Shown here: in pieces, positions 36,123 to 49,868 of the stretch | Layout: every line of letters starts with the position of its first letter | How positions within the stretch are numbered: the stretch's first letter is position 1 | Source: Parus major | Lineage: Eukaryota > Chordata > Aves > Passeriformes > Paridae | Direction of reading: 5' to 3' | DNA length: 64,000 nt | Assembly (NCBI RefSeq): GCF_001522545.3 | Contig: NC_031770.1 | Span: 13,629,115-13,693,114 of the forward strand | Position numbers and translations under genes: made by a program | The notes under the pieces: model-generated | Told to the model about the DNA's origin: nothing | What the model saw: only the letters and a program-made list of their open reading frames with translations | Database searches by the model: none

Positions 36123-39100
36123 GGTACACAGCTAAAAGCTTTTCTTATGTTCATTTGGTTCATGTGCTTGTTCGTGTGCCCACTGTGCCACCAAGCCATG
36201 ACAGCGACATTCCTGAGATCCAGAAGCAGGACAAGGAACACAGAAAGCATCATGAGAGAGGGACAGGATGTGCTGAATAAGGTTCATTTTCTCAAGAATG
36301 AAGCACATGCAGATTAGACAGAGGCTGAGGTCAGGTTGCCTGTTTTCTGTGTAAAAACTCAAGTCACAGAGTGAATTGGGGCATCAAACGACACTTCAGC
36401 TTTTCTGTCTGTAGTATCTTTGTAAGCTTTGTACTATGGATCAAAAACTACAGTAAAGTAAAAGTAGAAATTGCTATTTAACAAACTTGAAGCAGTACTT
36501 TTAAGTTAAAAATTATCCTTAAAAACAAAGCATTTTGACTTGCAGCTTGCAGGAGGTTTTAATAATTATTGTAGTAAGTTATAGGATCTTAATAAATAGC
36601 AGTACATTTTCTCTGTTCTTAATTCTGTTTCAAATAGTATCTTGCACACTATTATCCAACTAGTCTGACCTCAGTATTTGCAGCAACAAAATCTAAGACT
36701 TGATCAAATTTACCAAAAAGAAAATCTGTCTCCAAAAATGTAGGACACCCTCATGGTGTGGAATAATTTGGGCTAAATTAATGCTACTAAATTAAAATTA
36801 AAGAAAGTTAAGCTGTTCTGTCAGTTCCCAGCATACTATTGGTCTCTGCCACTGTCTCATGTAATTCCCAGGCACAATTCTCGAGGAAAAAGATCACAGG
36901 GACCATTCTCAGTTGGTACCTTGTGTGATCTGTAGGCAGTGGGAATTTGCTGGTATAACTGTTTTGCCTGTTGGCCTCAGTTTTTGGGAGTATCCCCCAT
37001 ATAATTTGAACACAATTTGCATGTTTAGCCACTAAGACTTTTCTTTTTGAGGTATTCCAATGAGATATTTTTTTTAAGAACATTTTCTTAAGATAACAAC
37101 TGTGATGAGATGTAAATTTTTCTGAAGAGGGGAAACAAGTCAATCAGGGAAAATGATCTTCCAAAGCTGTTCTGTTTCTAGGCTGTGGTGCCTGAATTAA
37201 GATGTGGCCCTTATTGACTCTATCAGAACATCTATTCAATTGTTTAGAGAAGCTTGCTGCCAACTGGGGCTGAGTGGCCTCGAGGCAGTTGTGCCATCTC
37301 CTCATCCCTTTTTGGCTGAAGTGGCTATGCCAAAATACCATGAGATCTTTGATACCCCACCATGAGGAGCTTCCAGCAGGCTCCAGGGGCACCCAGAGGT
37401 GCAGAGCATCGCTCCAAACCAAATTCTGAGGGTGAAGGTTTTGATCAGCCTCTCTCACCTGTTAGCCTGGCTGGAGCAAGGACCTTGAGCACCTGATAGG
37501 AAACTCCTGATTTACGAGCCTGAAAGCAACATTTGTAGGAAAGCATTCCATGGTAACTTCACTGCATCTTGAGGCATCTTGAGTGTATAAATGAGCCCTT
37601 CTTGATTCCATCTATACCTGAATGTCCTGCCTAGTAGAATCTCTGTGTGTCATTTTGTACACTTCATTAGTCAGGGACTGCACTGGAACACAGTTTGCCA
37701 TCAGGCCTATGATTTGATTTAAAGAGATTGATAGCATCCCAAAGTCAGAGATGAAATTTGTCTGCAGGATGCTATACTATCCATTCAACAAGACCTAGGA
37801 ATCTACTGGATCACTTAAGGACATAATTTATTCTCTTCATTCATATCTGGTTCTTATTTACCTTCATGTAATAATCACTGACCTTGTGACCTAGAAGGCC
37901 CCCATGGGTCTGTCCTGCAGGGTGCTGAGTAATTACTTTCCACCTTGATGTCACTGGAGATACAGACACTCACCATCTCATGAAAAAATCTACCTTTGAC
38001 TTTTACATTCTCTTTCATTTTTGTCTTTTTTTTTTTTCCTGATTTTTGCTTATATATAACCTCTGCAATGGTGTCAGCTACACTGACAGACGGTAATGCA
38101 CAAGAAGAAAAGTTACCTCTCCAGCATTAATTAGGTTACTGAGGAAAATATGCAGCTGAACAGCAATTGCTAATGAAAAAACCTTACATTACTGCAAACC
38201 AGTGCATGGCTGAAATAGAATAGAAGCAAATGATCTAATCAGTCAGAGATTGTTTGCTCCATTTGCAGAGGTATTGAATTAAATTAAAGATTGCAATACT
38301 TAAAGAAGATCACTTAAATCTCTATTTATAGGAAAGGTTCTTTTAAAAATCCTACAATATTTAATTGACAGAGTCTCTGCTCCCTCACAGATATTAACAA
38401 AAGCAATATATGATGCAAGATACACATGGGATTTCCAGAAAGTCTGTTGAATACTGTTGTGCATGATAGTAGATGAAGGAGGTTTTAGTACTTCTGAGAA
38501 ATAAGTATTTTTTTGCTGAAGACTCTAAATGAAGGCTTACCCAGCTTGGAAATATTTTAAAAATGGATGTTTTGCTGAGGACAAGCAACTTAATTATTGC
38601 ACTGGGAAATGTAAATTTTTCAAAGGGGAGGAAGGTACTCAGACCCTATTGAATGTTAATAGTAGGTGAAAGCCTGGTTTTCCTTAGTGCCTTAAATCCT
38701 CCTCCCTACTCCCCTTTTGATTATAAAGGCATCCAAGCTGTCAGCCTCCATGCAAGGGACTGTGTAAACACAGAGGAAGTCAAAGTCCCTGCCTCCAGTA
38801 TGTCATAGAGTAAACAAAAGATATCAGGTAAGGAGGAGGGAAAAAAGAAGAAATCAGGAGGTGGGAGGAAGAGAGAAATAAAGCAAGTATTGTGTTTTAC
38901 TGTTGGCAAGTGTACAGATTTGCAGCCATTGTGGGAGGGACACTTTACTGCCTTGTGGTTTTTTATCCAGGCTTTTCAGGCAGCTGTAGGATCACCACGG
39001 AGCTACAGCAGATTCTGGATCAGGCAATTTAAGGACTGGGCTGCCTGGTCAAGCAGTTGGTGCAAAATTGGCACAAGCTGGGTGGTCAGTGAGATGTTTC

Positions 39101-40770
39101 CTCTGCTTCTCACATTGCCTTTGACACCTGGGGGAAGCCCTGGCCACTGGCACAGGAGCTGAGTATTGCAGGAGAGATCCTTTGCTCCTCTCACACTACA
39201 TGGGAGGGGACTCAACATTTTGCATACCTTTATGAGGATGGAAATAAATCCCCCAGCTTAATTTTTGCAAGAACAGGACTTGTGTTAAGTGAAAATATGT
39301 GTTGCTAACTTTTAGGGAATGCTAGGTATGCACTCGGACTCAGGAATTATTAATTTGGTCTAAGAATATCATCTTTTTATGGAGTTATTTAGCAAAATGA
39401 TACAGTTAAGTTCTTCCTTCTTTTTGTCTTTTATTTTTAACACTTTTAAAAATTCTAATTTTCAAGTTTTTCTGTTCAGTCATGAAGGTGATAAACATCT
39501 TTTAAAACTGAAAATAAAGATTCTCATGTTGTGGAACTCCAGGAGCTGAAATGTTAAGCTAAACACTGAGTACTGCAAGGCTAGCAACAAAAATTGCAAG
39601 AGTTGGCAGAAGCCTGAAAGGCTTCAAAAGGACTTAGAGAATGGGTTTTGCTTGAATTAGGAAAGCCCAATCAGGCCTTTAGTATCTCTTTGGCACGGCT
39701 TTGTGAATCTGTATTAACTGGAAATCATAAATGAAGTGATAGTAAATCAAGAATAATATGCTCATTTCTCATCCCTTTCTAAGGATTTGATTATGACAGC
39801 CTATCCACAGAGCAGCCTCTACTCTCATCCACTGGAAACCATTTCTGAAAATTGTGTGCAAAATAGCTTTTTTCATTTTCCATAACGCATTCTGGCAGTC
39901 CTCTTTGTTCTCATCAGGGTGGGTTCTTATCAATAACACTAAGCCACTTAGCCAGCAATTGCTATATGCTGCGAGATGATTACATGTTTGGGAACAATAG
40001 TCACTGATTTTTGGTCAGGCAGAACTAAATCAATGAACAGAAATTTGGTCAGTTGCCCTGCAGGGCTTACATCAGGTGAAGGGTATGTTTCCTTACAGAT
40101 ATTGAAGCAGCAGATTCAAATGTCATTCATTGTAGCAGGGACAATGGCAGGCTTGGCTCAGAGACTTCACCTGCCAAATCAAAACAAGCACAGGAGAAAA
40201 CAGGGATGCTACCTATGGAAAGAGGTCAGTTTTAAGAATGACAGTTGTCAACACACGAGCTCTGCACTGGAAAGCAAATGTGAACATGTTTTATGGGGAC
40301 ACACTGCTCATCAAATGAATGAAGATAACATTAATAGGAGGGTGAGTTTTTTCCCACCTGTTTTGGTTTAAAATGATCTACTGTATGGTTTGCACAGTCC
40401 TGCTTCTATGCACAGGCGTTGTTCTCTTTTCATGTGTCTGCTTCCATTTCTTTGGATGGAGACACCATGGAGCTTGTCCAAAGTTCATCAGCCACAGCAG
40501 GCAAAGCTCTTCCCCAGGGCTCTGATAAATCCTGAGGATTTGACTCAACAGATGCTCATCAGTGTAAAGTGAATCCCACAGCTTCCAGTATCCCAGTGCT
40601 CAGCACCCATATGTGTCCCTTAAATGACAAATCCTGGGAAATCTGAGTGTTCAGGACAAATCTTATTTGGAGTAGGATCTCTGTGCAGTGGTAGTTGTGA
40701 GGAGCACACATTTCAATTGCAGGCAGACAAAAATTTAACTAGATGCATGAAACCCATGCACTTTTCCTTG

Positions 40771-40827
40771 GGTTTGTGTTGTTGTTTTTTTTTGTGTTTT
40801 GTTTTGTTGTTTTCTTTTGTTTTGTTT
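40771..40827. repeat. T-rich (GTTTT)n-like tract
   Basis: T runs separated by single G or GTG. It is low-complexity sequence, and no adjacent retroelement was recognised. Confidence 0.75.
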
Positions 40828-43800
40828 AAAATATATTAAGAATTTTAAGATTCTCTTAGTGATTTTTGATCATTTGATTAATTGTTTTAAAACATAATTG
40901 TCAACATCACTGACAAGAGGTCTAAAAAATTGAAAAGAGGATACAGTGAACATTAAACTTCTCTATCTTTGTTTTAATATTTGCTACCTAATCACATTTG
41001 ATTGTCCCATTCTACTGCAAAATATTTGCATATTGAATATTGGCTTTTCAGCTGGAGTACTGAAGTTGTACAAATAGGGTGACATTAGAAAATCAGCACT
41101 CAATACAGTTGCCTCTTGAACTGGCTCATTGGTTTGTTGTTTCCAAGTATGACTTACATGATTTCATGGTTATCCGTCTGTTCCTCTTAATAAATATTGC
41201 ATTCCTTGACCAATTCAGTCAAATCTGGTTCAACATAAAGATTTCAAGGATATTAAGCTCCCAGAGAAGCTAAATTGTGTCAGTTGTGCTGCCCATTCTC
41301 ATCTCCTGTTGCATATTGCATAGCCATGTCTTGCCCTGCTTTCTGTTTAAAAAGCAAAGATGAAAAAGAAAAACAAAGTGTATGTGTAAAGTGTATGTTA
41401 AGATGAGTTTCTCAAAAGTCCCTCAGACTCATTGATGTTTCTATATTCCATCAATGTTTTTGAAAATCTTAACCTATGGCACTTTTATATATAAATATTC
41501 TAACAATATCCTTAAGTGTGCCAAGCTCAGAGGATAAGACTGGCTGTTAGTTGTTGTTATTGGCATTTTCTGGAGTGGAAAGGTTCATAGAGGCTCTTTG
41601 GAGCACAGTGGAGCACCAAAGGCAAATCCTAACCTGTTGCATGGAAAACTACAGGCACAGAAACAACTGGATGTGATCAGCAGTGCTGCTTCATCCCTAC
41701 TGCACTGCACAATCCAGAAGATTTCTGGTTTATCTTTGGCTCTGTTGTGGATTAGCTTCAAGAGGCACCATCCAGGTGGGATGGATTCTCAAAAGGAAGC
41801 CAAACCATGGAATTTCTGTTCAGTCAGTGGGATATGTCTAAAAACTAAAGCACTATGAAACTACCCCCTATGGTGTGTACACACAGGAAAAAATGTCTGC
41901 TTGTAAATGAAATTACAGCAATGTTAGTAATCCAAAGAATGACGAGATACTTGCATAAATTGCTGATTAATTAGTTGCAAATAAAGTTTCTTTTCAAGTT
42001 CAATTTGAGAGAAAAGGATCTCAGATCACTTGCTGCTTTAATTTTTTATTTCATGTTTAAATGACAAAGTTAATTTATTACAATTACTGTATTATGTTTT
42101 TGGGGTTTTTTTTAACCCAGATTGGTTTTATCCAGTCTCAAATTTTGACACATTACCATTTTTAAATATGGTGAAATTTAGTAGAGCAAACATCATCTTG
42201 GTGCTGATGCTTTTTCATAGCATGCTGCCTTTCTTTATTCCTAGTAAGTTCTCATGTCATGTTATGACAGTAATATTTCTAAAACATCCCTTTGCATAAC
42301 ATGGGACTGCATCAAACTGATGCTGAGCAAAGTCACACCCAAATTTAGGCAGTGATTTTTTGTTGGAGAAATATTTCCCGCGCAGTTACAGCTCTTTGTG
42401 TCAACCTCTTTCCTTAGGAAGGGTCCTCAAATAAAGCAATGCTTGGCTCTCTTTCATACTCTGTGCCTTCCACTGTTCCTTCTCAGTGCCTGCAAGCACA
42501 GTAAATAAACATTAATATTACAATGGGATTGTTTCACCTCGGTGGAACAAGAGGTTGTTGCTGAGCTGGTGACCCTTAACTGTACTGTCACATGGCTGTA
42601 ATGCATTTTTCTGCATTTGGGGTGGCTGGAAAAGGCTGGGTGCATTACAGTCACTGATTCTCAGTAGCTTTGAAGGATAGAAATCCTTGTATTGTGTCTC
42701 AGAGCTTCTGTTCTCCCGTGAAAAGAAAGCGAGAGTTGTTCCGTCCCTTATCACTTTCTGGAGCCGTGCTAAGCCTGAAGATCTCGTTAACCACTTCCTT
42801 TGGTGCATTTCCATGATTGAAGTACTGTGTGTTTTACAAGCTTGGCTCACACAATTTCCTTTCAGAAAGCATGAAATAATACATTCTATTTCTTTTGTGT
42901 GTGATTCCTGAGAGCTGAGGGAAAGAAAAGCGAATCGACTCAGGGTGTGACCTTCCTCTCTCAGTGGTGAGAGCCCAGAGCAGGCACCCTGCCCTGAAAA
43001 AAGCTTCAAAGTGCTGCCACACTTGCAGCCCCCCAGTGCTCTGCACAAGCATCAGTCCTTCTGCTGCAGCCAGCCAATGGATTCCAAGTGCTTCCAGAGC
43101 ACATGGAGCAGCTGGGAGATGAATTTTCTTTCCCTATCTAATTAATCAGGCTAATTGCTGCAAGTTGCGGTGCTCAACCTGCTTTTGTGTGTGGCTGGCA
43201 AGGACCTGACTACAGGAGTCTGTTGTGTGATGTTTTGCTGAACATCAAGCATTCACCAGAGCTCTTCAAAATGTAGGTGATACAACTGTATAATGTACTG
43301 AAAATTTCCTCTAAACACAATGGTGACAGCAAGGTGAGAAACCTTTCTGCTCACTTACAGTTCTTAAGACCTAATCTTCATTCATAGGCATGCCTGCTTC
43401 ATAGACTGCAGATAATTTTCTTTAATCAAACAATTCTGGGGACTTTCAGTTAATAAATTAGTACAGAAGGTTTCCTCAAAAAATCTTTTCTATCCCCTGT
43501 GGGTAGTATCAACATCCTATGTCTGTCTTGAATAACTCAATAAGTACTTTGTGATTTATTGATTTATTTAATTTAATCTGTTTGCTGAACTTGTCTTTAA
43601 ATATTTGTTTTCATTTGGTAATCAACAGTTGATTCGAACAGCTGAAACTTATGTTTTGTTTATATGCTGGCATTACTTCAGAGTTAGATACTTCCTAATA
43701 GATATGTCTTGATACTCTTTGCCTAGAACATCTGCAATTCTGTTGCGAATAATTTTGTATGCAGTGTTTATTTATTTGCATAGTTTTCCTTTCACTTAAT

Positions 43801-45845
43801 GAATCTCTGTTGAAATGTCTCTTTTTTTCAGTATGGTTTTGCAAGTACATACATGTATTTATACACACACACACTTTAAAAATCCAGATGAAGTTATGAG
43901 ATTGGAATTTTTTTAATGTGAAGGGGAACAGTTAAGTCTCCAAAGGGAAGCTATGAGACTTGCCAGTTTCTCCAAAGAGGGAGCATCAATGATGGGCAGG
44001 GGCATCTGCACTACGAGAAGAACTGAAGTTTTTCCGTGGATCCAACCATACCACTCTCTCCTAGAAGTGCATAGGAACATGGGCTGAGGAATAGGAACAA
44101 TTTGCTTAAATTCCATTCCAGAGGATCTGATGATATACTCAACAATGAACAGAAATCAAAGACATAGGTTTGCATTCTGACCTAGGGGAAATGATACCAT
44201 CTTCCTCCGGTTCCTCTCCATTGATAAATAACCGAGCACTTCCTCGCTGTGCGATGATGATGGGCTGAGGATCAAATCCATTCCCAGCTTTGATGTGTTC
44301 AGATACATTGTCACTGCAGATTGTACCTAAAAACACAATGGTGCAAGTTCCAGGTTTTGGGAGAACATGTAGCCAGTAGAAGTAAGTTCTGGAAAGAGCA
44401 GAAACCATGGGGGAGGAAGCCTGAGTGAACAGATTCCATGGTGCTGACATTCCCCCAGATCCAGGAGGAAAGAGGTTCACGAGAGGAACAAGGCACTTGA
44501 AGGTGCAATGTGCTGTGTTATCTTGCTAGGTCTTTAAATCCAGCCACAAACTAAATATCTGGGGCTTTGTGGGTGAATCAAGAAGAAAGACTGAAGAGCT
44601 TGACAGGGCTTTTGAAATGGCCATCAGCTTGCAGGATTTTCTCAGCTCCCAGCATAACACTATAAAGATAGAGAAGATTCTGACATTTTCATGAATTAAT
44701 AAAAAAGGATGAGGTCAGAGCAAATGGCCTTAGACATACCTCAAATGACAATTGCATATTATTTCCAGGCTTTTAAAGCAGGACATCATTATCTGTGCTG
44801 AGTGATGCTGTGAGGATGGCTGGGAACAGCACGAGTGAGGTCCTGATGTCCATGTAGCTGTCCATATCCATAGCTGATTCCACTGACTAATAGATCATTT
44901 GCTTTTCTCTTCCTATGCAGATTCTCTTATGAATTTCATAAATGTGCTAGCATTAATAAATTCCAAAGAGAAATATTCCCCCTTCTTTATGTCTATTTCA
45001 GGTCATATTTTGGAAAAAATGAGTGTAGATCCTGTCTCCACGTTTCACAAGGCCACAAATTCACTAAAATTAAGTGTCTGGGAATTTTACTGAATGCTTT
45101 AGGGACATCCATCTAGACTTAATGCGTTCAGGAAAGCTGATAATTCCTTACATTAATACGAAGACTTAGTTGCTTAATTCCAGGCTCACAGAGGTATTGA
45201 ATATGACAGCCTGAATACATTTTCTGTAGGTATGATGGACTTGGTAATTAACTGATCTAATCCATACCAAAGCATTATCAATACCTTCATATCCCACAGT
45301 GTAGGATGGCAGTGGTAGCTAGATATGTGCTGCCTTCTAAAAATTAAGTATTTGCATATGTATTTGAGTGTATAAACATATTTTTTTTTGCTACATTTTT
45401 ATGGTGAGGTGATGTCCAGTTGCAACTAGGATAGCATGAACACTTAAAATATTTCCCTGATAATGACATTAGCATTTTTTCTCCCTGGGGTGGGTAGTGG
45501 TAGCTTGTGTCACCATGCACAGGAATAGTCTTAGAAATAATATTTTCTAAAGTGATCAAAATGGCCAAATATTATAGTTAAATGAGGCATAAAGGCAGTG
45601 GTAATATTTTCCTTATGAAATGACAGTCATGGTTAAAACCATATGCAGGAGAGAAGGGGTCAGGATGTGATTATTGCCCTCTCCAATTATTGATGGAAGA
45701 ATAATTTTTGATAACCCAAAATGGTTTTTCAATTTTTATCAGCAGCATACCAAGAATGAAAGAAAAGGAAAACTTCTGTTCAAACCTATTTCTGTGTGAT
45801 TTTTTTTTTTACTTATTGTTTCTTAGTGTTTAGTACAGGCAAATT

Positions 45846-45866
45846 AAAAAAAAAAAAAAAAAAAAA
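45846..45866. repeat. A21 homopolymer run
   Basis: Twenty-one A residues in an A-rich context. It is a simple run, with no identifiable parent element. Confidence 0.75.
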
Positions 45867-47632
45867 GAAAATTAAAATCTAAATAAGACCAGTGTTTGAA
45901 AAGTGTTTTGTGTGTATTGTATTCATCTAATTAGACATAAATCTGTAAATGGCTGAGATCAGCCCAATGTTTTCAGTCAACTGTTTGAAAAGCTTTGCAA
46001 ATCTGTTGAGGCAGTGCCTCCTCTGCAATCTTTACTGACTTCAGTATTCAGACTTTTGCAATGGTTTTTGTAGTGCTGAGTCCACAGAGAAATAGAGAGC
46101 ATTATCTATGTTTTTAGTGTTATACAGGTAAACCTCTAAAGAAAACCCTACAATTAATTTAATCCTACACTCAACATCTTTGTATAATAAATATCTTTAT
46201 GTATTAATAGTAGCTATCAGCTTGCTTAGTATGTGAATAGATTGAAGTGCTTTTTTTTTCCATAAGAGGGAGGTAACAGATGTCTGACATGATAATTCCA
46301 CCATATGGCAATTCCATCTTTCTAGTGCAATATTAAAATAATAATGATGAACACTGAGCAACATTGTTAATCTTAGTAGGTGGAGGTTTTTGCGTTGTTG
46401 AAGAAGCAACAAGGTTTGATTTTAATTCAGTGTTGAACATCAGACAAGGTGAATTGTTGTTTCCCCTCTGTAGTCATGGGTTGGTGGTAAAATGAGCTGG
46501 AAAACTCAACAAGAATGGTTTTGTAACACAGAGTACCTTCTTTCTTTTTTTTTATTTTTCCCCTGCTGTTCTGAATATGCAGCTTTTCATATTTCAGCTC
46601 AGACTCAGAGTTTAAGCACATGTTTTCCACAGAATTACTTGCAAATTTTGCTCATGCTGTTCAGGTGACTGGCAAACCAAACCAAACCAAATGGCAAGAT
46701 TTCTTTTTGGCAAGGTCATCAGTAATAAACTGTACTCACATGACATAGGTAGATGGAGCCAAAGGGGGGAAAAAAATAAAGAAAAATAGATAAATATTAA
46801 AGAAAATGTATTCAGGTGTTTCAGTCAGGTAACAAGGAGAGTCCATATGCCCATGGGAGAAAATAGGAATTTAGAGTAAAACTCCTTGCTGGCATTCCTT
46901 GGTCAAAGAAGAGAAAAATGCAGCGGCAGGGGTGAAAGCCACAGTGTGAGTACAATTTTATTTACAAATACTAACAGTAAGATAGAACTGTAATAGTGCA
47001 ATTCCTGAGTGTTGGCTGTAATCATTCAAATTGCTTTATTTTTTTTCAGTAGTGTAAAAGGAAATTTTATAAAATCTATTGCTAATGACTAAGGCACATG
47101 AGATTTTTCAGATGATGCATGTGGAGCCTCAGTATGCAGAGGAATTCCAGTTCAAGATAGTATTTAAATACATGTGTTTTCTTTAAACATGTTCTTAAAT
47201 AAATTCTGGGATTGGTAGGGATTTAAACATGTTCTTTTCAAGTCTTTTTGAATCAAGTTTTTTCTTGAAATTAGAAATAATAATGTCTGTTCTGGTGCCA
47301 TCTCAACCTAGGTCAAGCTAAAGGTAAAATCTCAATCAGTTCTCATTCATTCCCTACAGAAGAAGGAGTTCTGTTTTCTTTCATCTCTCTAATTAAGATG
47401 TGCCATGAGGTGTGATTCTGATATCTGAGCCACTGTTCTGTAACACTAAAAATTTGAAATGAATGAAATATTTCTGTCCAAGTAGAGCACCTGGGAATTG
47501 CATTCTACAAAACCTCACCCAGAGGTGATAGAGCATGTAAAGTGCACTCCTATTTGCTCATTTTAAATGTCTAATTAATTATCAGTGTCAGCATTCTCTT
47601 AATTGTGGTTCTTTGTGGCCAGCAGAGCATTT

Positions 47633-47972
47633 ACAGAATCACAGAATCACTGGGTTGGAAGAGACCTTCAAGATCATCGAATCCAACCCAGCCCTGACAC
47701 CTCAACTAGACCATGGCACCAAGTGCCACATCCAGTCTTTTGTAAACACATCCAGGGATGGTGACTCCACCACCTCCCCAGACAAATCATTCCAATACTT
47801 TACCACCCTTTCTATGAAAAACTTTTTCTTAATATCCAACCTGTGTTTCCCTTGGTACAGCTTAAGGCTGTGTCCTCTCGTTCTGTCAGCTCTGCCGTGA
47901 GAAAGAGACCAACCCCACCTGACCACAGCCACCTTTCAGGGAGTTGTAGAGAGTGATAAGGTGATCTTGAGG
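47633..47972 (-). mobile_element. CR1 retrotransposon 3' end, minus strand, 5'-truncated
   Basis: Its 3' terminus lies at the low coordinate, where the plus strand reads ACAGAATCACAGAATCAC, the complement of the CR1 terminal octamer repeat (GATTCTGT). The minus strand from 47932 keeps an open frame of 76 codons with the familiar end of the CR1 polyprotein: [42 protein letters not shown]. The frame then diverges into [12 protein letters not shown] before the stop. About 340 bp survive, so the element is 5'-truncated and cannot move. The open frame and clean terminus suggest it is younger than the other elements here. The LINE orientation is opposite to NRXN1. Confidence 0.93.
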
Positions 47973-49829
47973 GGAAGATTTACTCAGTAGGATTTATTTA
48001 CTTGGATTTACTGGTGATCTTTAGAGAAGAAGGCTCATTACTCTGTCAGCTCTCCTCCTTTTTTTTTCTACTTGCTGTGGAAACACTACTGACAGTTAAA
48101 AATACATGAATAATTGACAGATTGTTTTCTTACATACTCTGCTGTCATATTTACCTCAAGAGCCTGTATTTAACTTCCTGTGGGAGAGAAGTGATCTGTG
48201 GAATCTTGAATAGAAGGTATTTAGGAGCTGTGAGGCCTTTCTTTGTAAAGATGAAGTCTGGACAATGAAGACACTGAGAAGTTAGATAGGAGTAATTAAT
48301 CTTAGAATACCCCATAGTTATATCAGTTTCTGTGAAGCTTAAGAAGATACAGGGTGATAGAAAATAAAATGTGAATACACAAAGCCATAAACAAAAGCAG
48401 ACCTCAGATATGTCAATATTGTGACATAATATAAATTTTAGTATAACTTTCTCCAGTACAAATTGTGATGGCTTTCTCCAAGTTTCCATCCCTGATTTTG
48501 ATGAAGAGCTGGGATAAATGTGGCTGATATTACTAATGATGTCAGTCCTTTTCTGCCCAGGCTGGCAGCAAAGCTCTCATTTAATGCTGGTTTTCACTTG
48601 TGCTCTGGGACCTGGAGTGCAAACATCCATTGAAAGCACAGAGGGTTGCAGCAGATGTTGCATGGAATGACCTGCAGCCACTCTTGACTAAGAAAACTGC
48701 AAATAGTGGACTGGAGAGGAAATTCCCTGGGCTGTGCTGATAAATTTCTTAGTATTGTCAGAGCACGTACATTTTTGTTTCTCTGAAAGAATTTGTTTCT
48801 CCCAAGAAGAACAAAAAGCTATTAGTACCAGTGAAAGCATCCAAATAGCTAATTCTTAATTTTCTTTCTCTTTTTTTTTTTTTTTTTACTTACAAATGAA
48901 TATGCTCTGAGAGTTGGATCAGAAATGTGTATTACCCTGGCACCAGAGATGGACAGAAAGTAAATGGTAACAGATCCTTGACTTTGGCAAATAAACCAAA
49001 CTGTTTGATAACTGTTTCATAGAGCAAGCCAAATTCTCAGTCACTGTGGTACAACTCTATTGACTTCAGTTATGGGCATCAGTGTAGCTGAGAGGAGAAT
49101 GTGATTTACAAAATTTGAATTTTCTTATTGTGCATAAAAAAAAGTAAAAAGAAAAAATACAGGACCTCTTGGGATGAGAATTTGAAATGAAAAATAGGCA
49201 AGGAGACAGTGAACCACCTGGGTTTGCAGTCCATCCCTAACCACCAGCTACTCAGGTAGACCCCAATATTGTGTGCTGTGGCATCTGCAGATGATCAAAG
49301 ATTTAGGCCCAAAGTCAGTGTTTGTTTATACAGGACAAATTATAAGCAATAGATCTGTGCTGGGATAAGACTTTCTTTTCCTGAATACTATCCTACCATC
49401 TCAGGTAGTGTGTTTAATTTGCTGAACAAATTTTCTGACTCTGACTTGAGCATTGTTTGAAGTCATGTGGGACTCGAAACAGTTGCCTACACAGAGGCAT
49501 CCAATGCCAATTTGGCTGCTTTTGTGGCAACAAGAGGACCCTCCCTCCAAATTTTCTGTTCTTTTGCTCAAAAGAAGATCATACTCCTAACAACATAATG
49601 GCAATAACACAAATATTTAACTTCTAGCACCTCCTTTATGATCAGCATGTCTCTTTAGCTTTTGCTAGGGAGAAGGGATTGCTCTGTTCATTTTGCCAGT
49701 GACCAGTTCATATTCAGCAATCAGCAGAGACAGGGCAGGAGAGAGCTTGGGTCCCATGTGAGTTTTACCATATATAATTATAATAATGGTTACAGATTTA
49801 CGATGCACACAGCTCTGAACTGCATTAAT

Positions 49830-49834
<5 letters not shown>

Positions 49835-49862
<28 letters not shown>
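49835..49862. repeat. T28 homopolymer run
   Basis: Twenty-eight consecutive T residues, the longest homopolymer noticed in the window. It could be a simple run or the complement of a poly(A) tail from a minus-strand retro-insertion, but nothing recognisable lies on its high-coordinate side. Confidence 0.8.

Positions 49863-49868
<6 letters not shown>

Noticed and set aside
47613..47900. 95-codon plus-strand frame
   Set aside because: It is the antisense of the CR1 3' end at 47633-47972.
49835..49862. T28 run as the poly(A) tail of a minus-strand retrocopy
   Set aside because: No gene-like sequence or target-site duplication was found beside it; kept only as a simple repeat.
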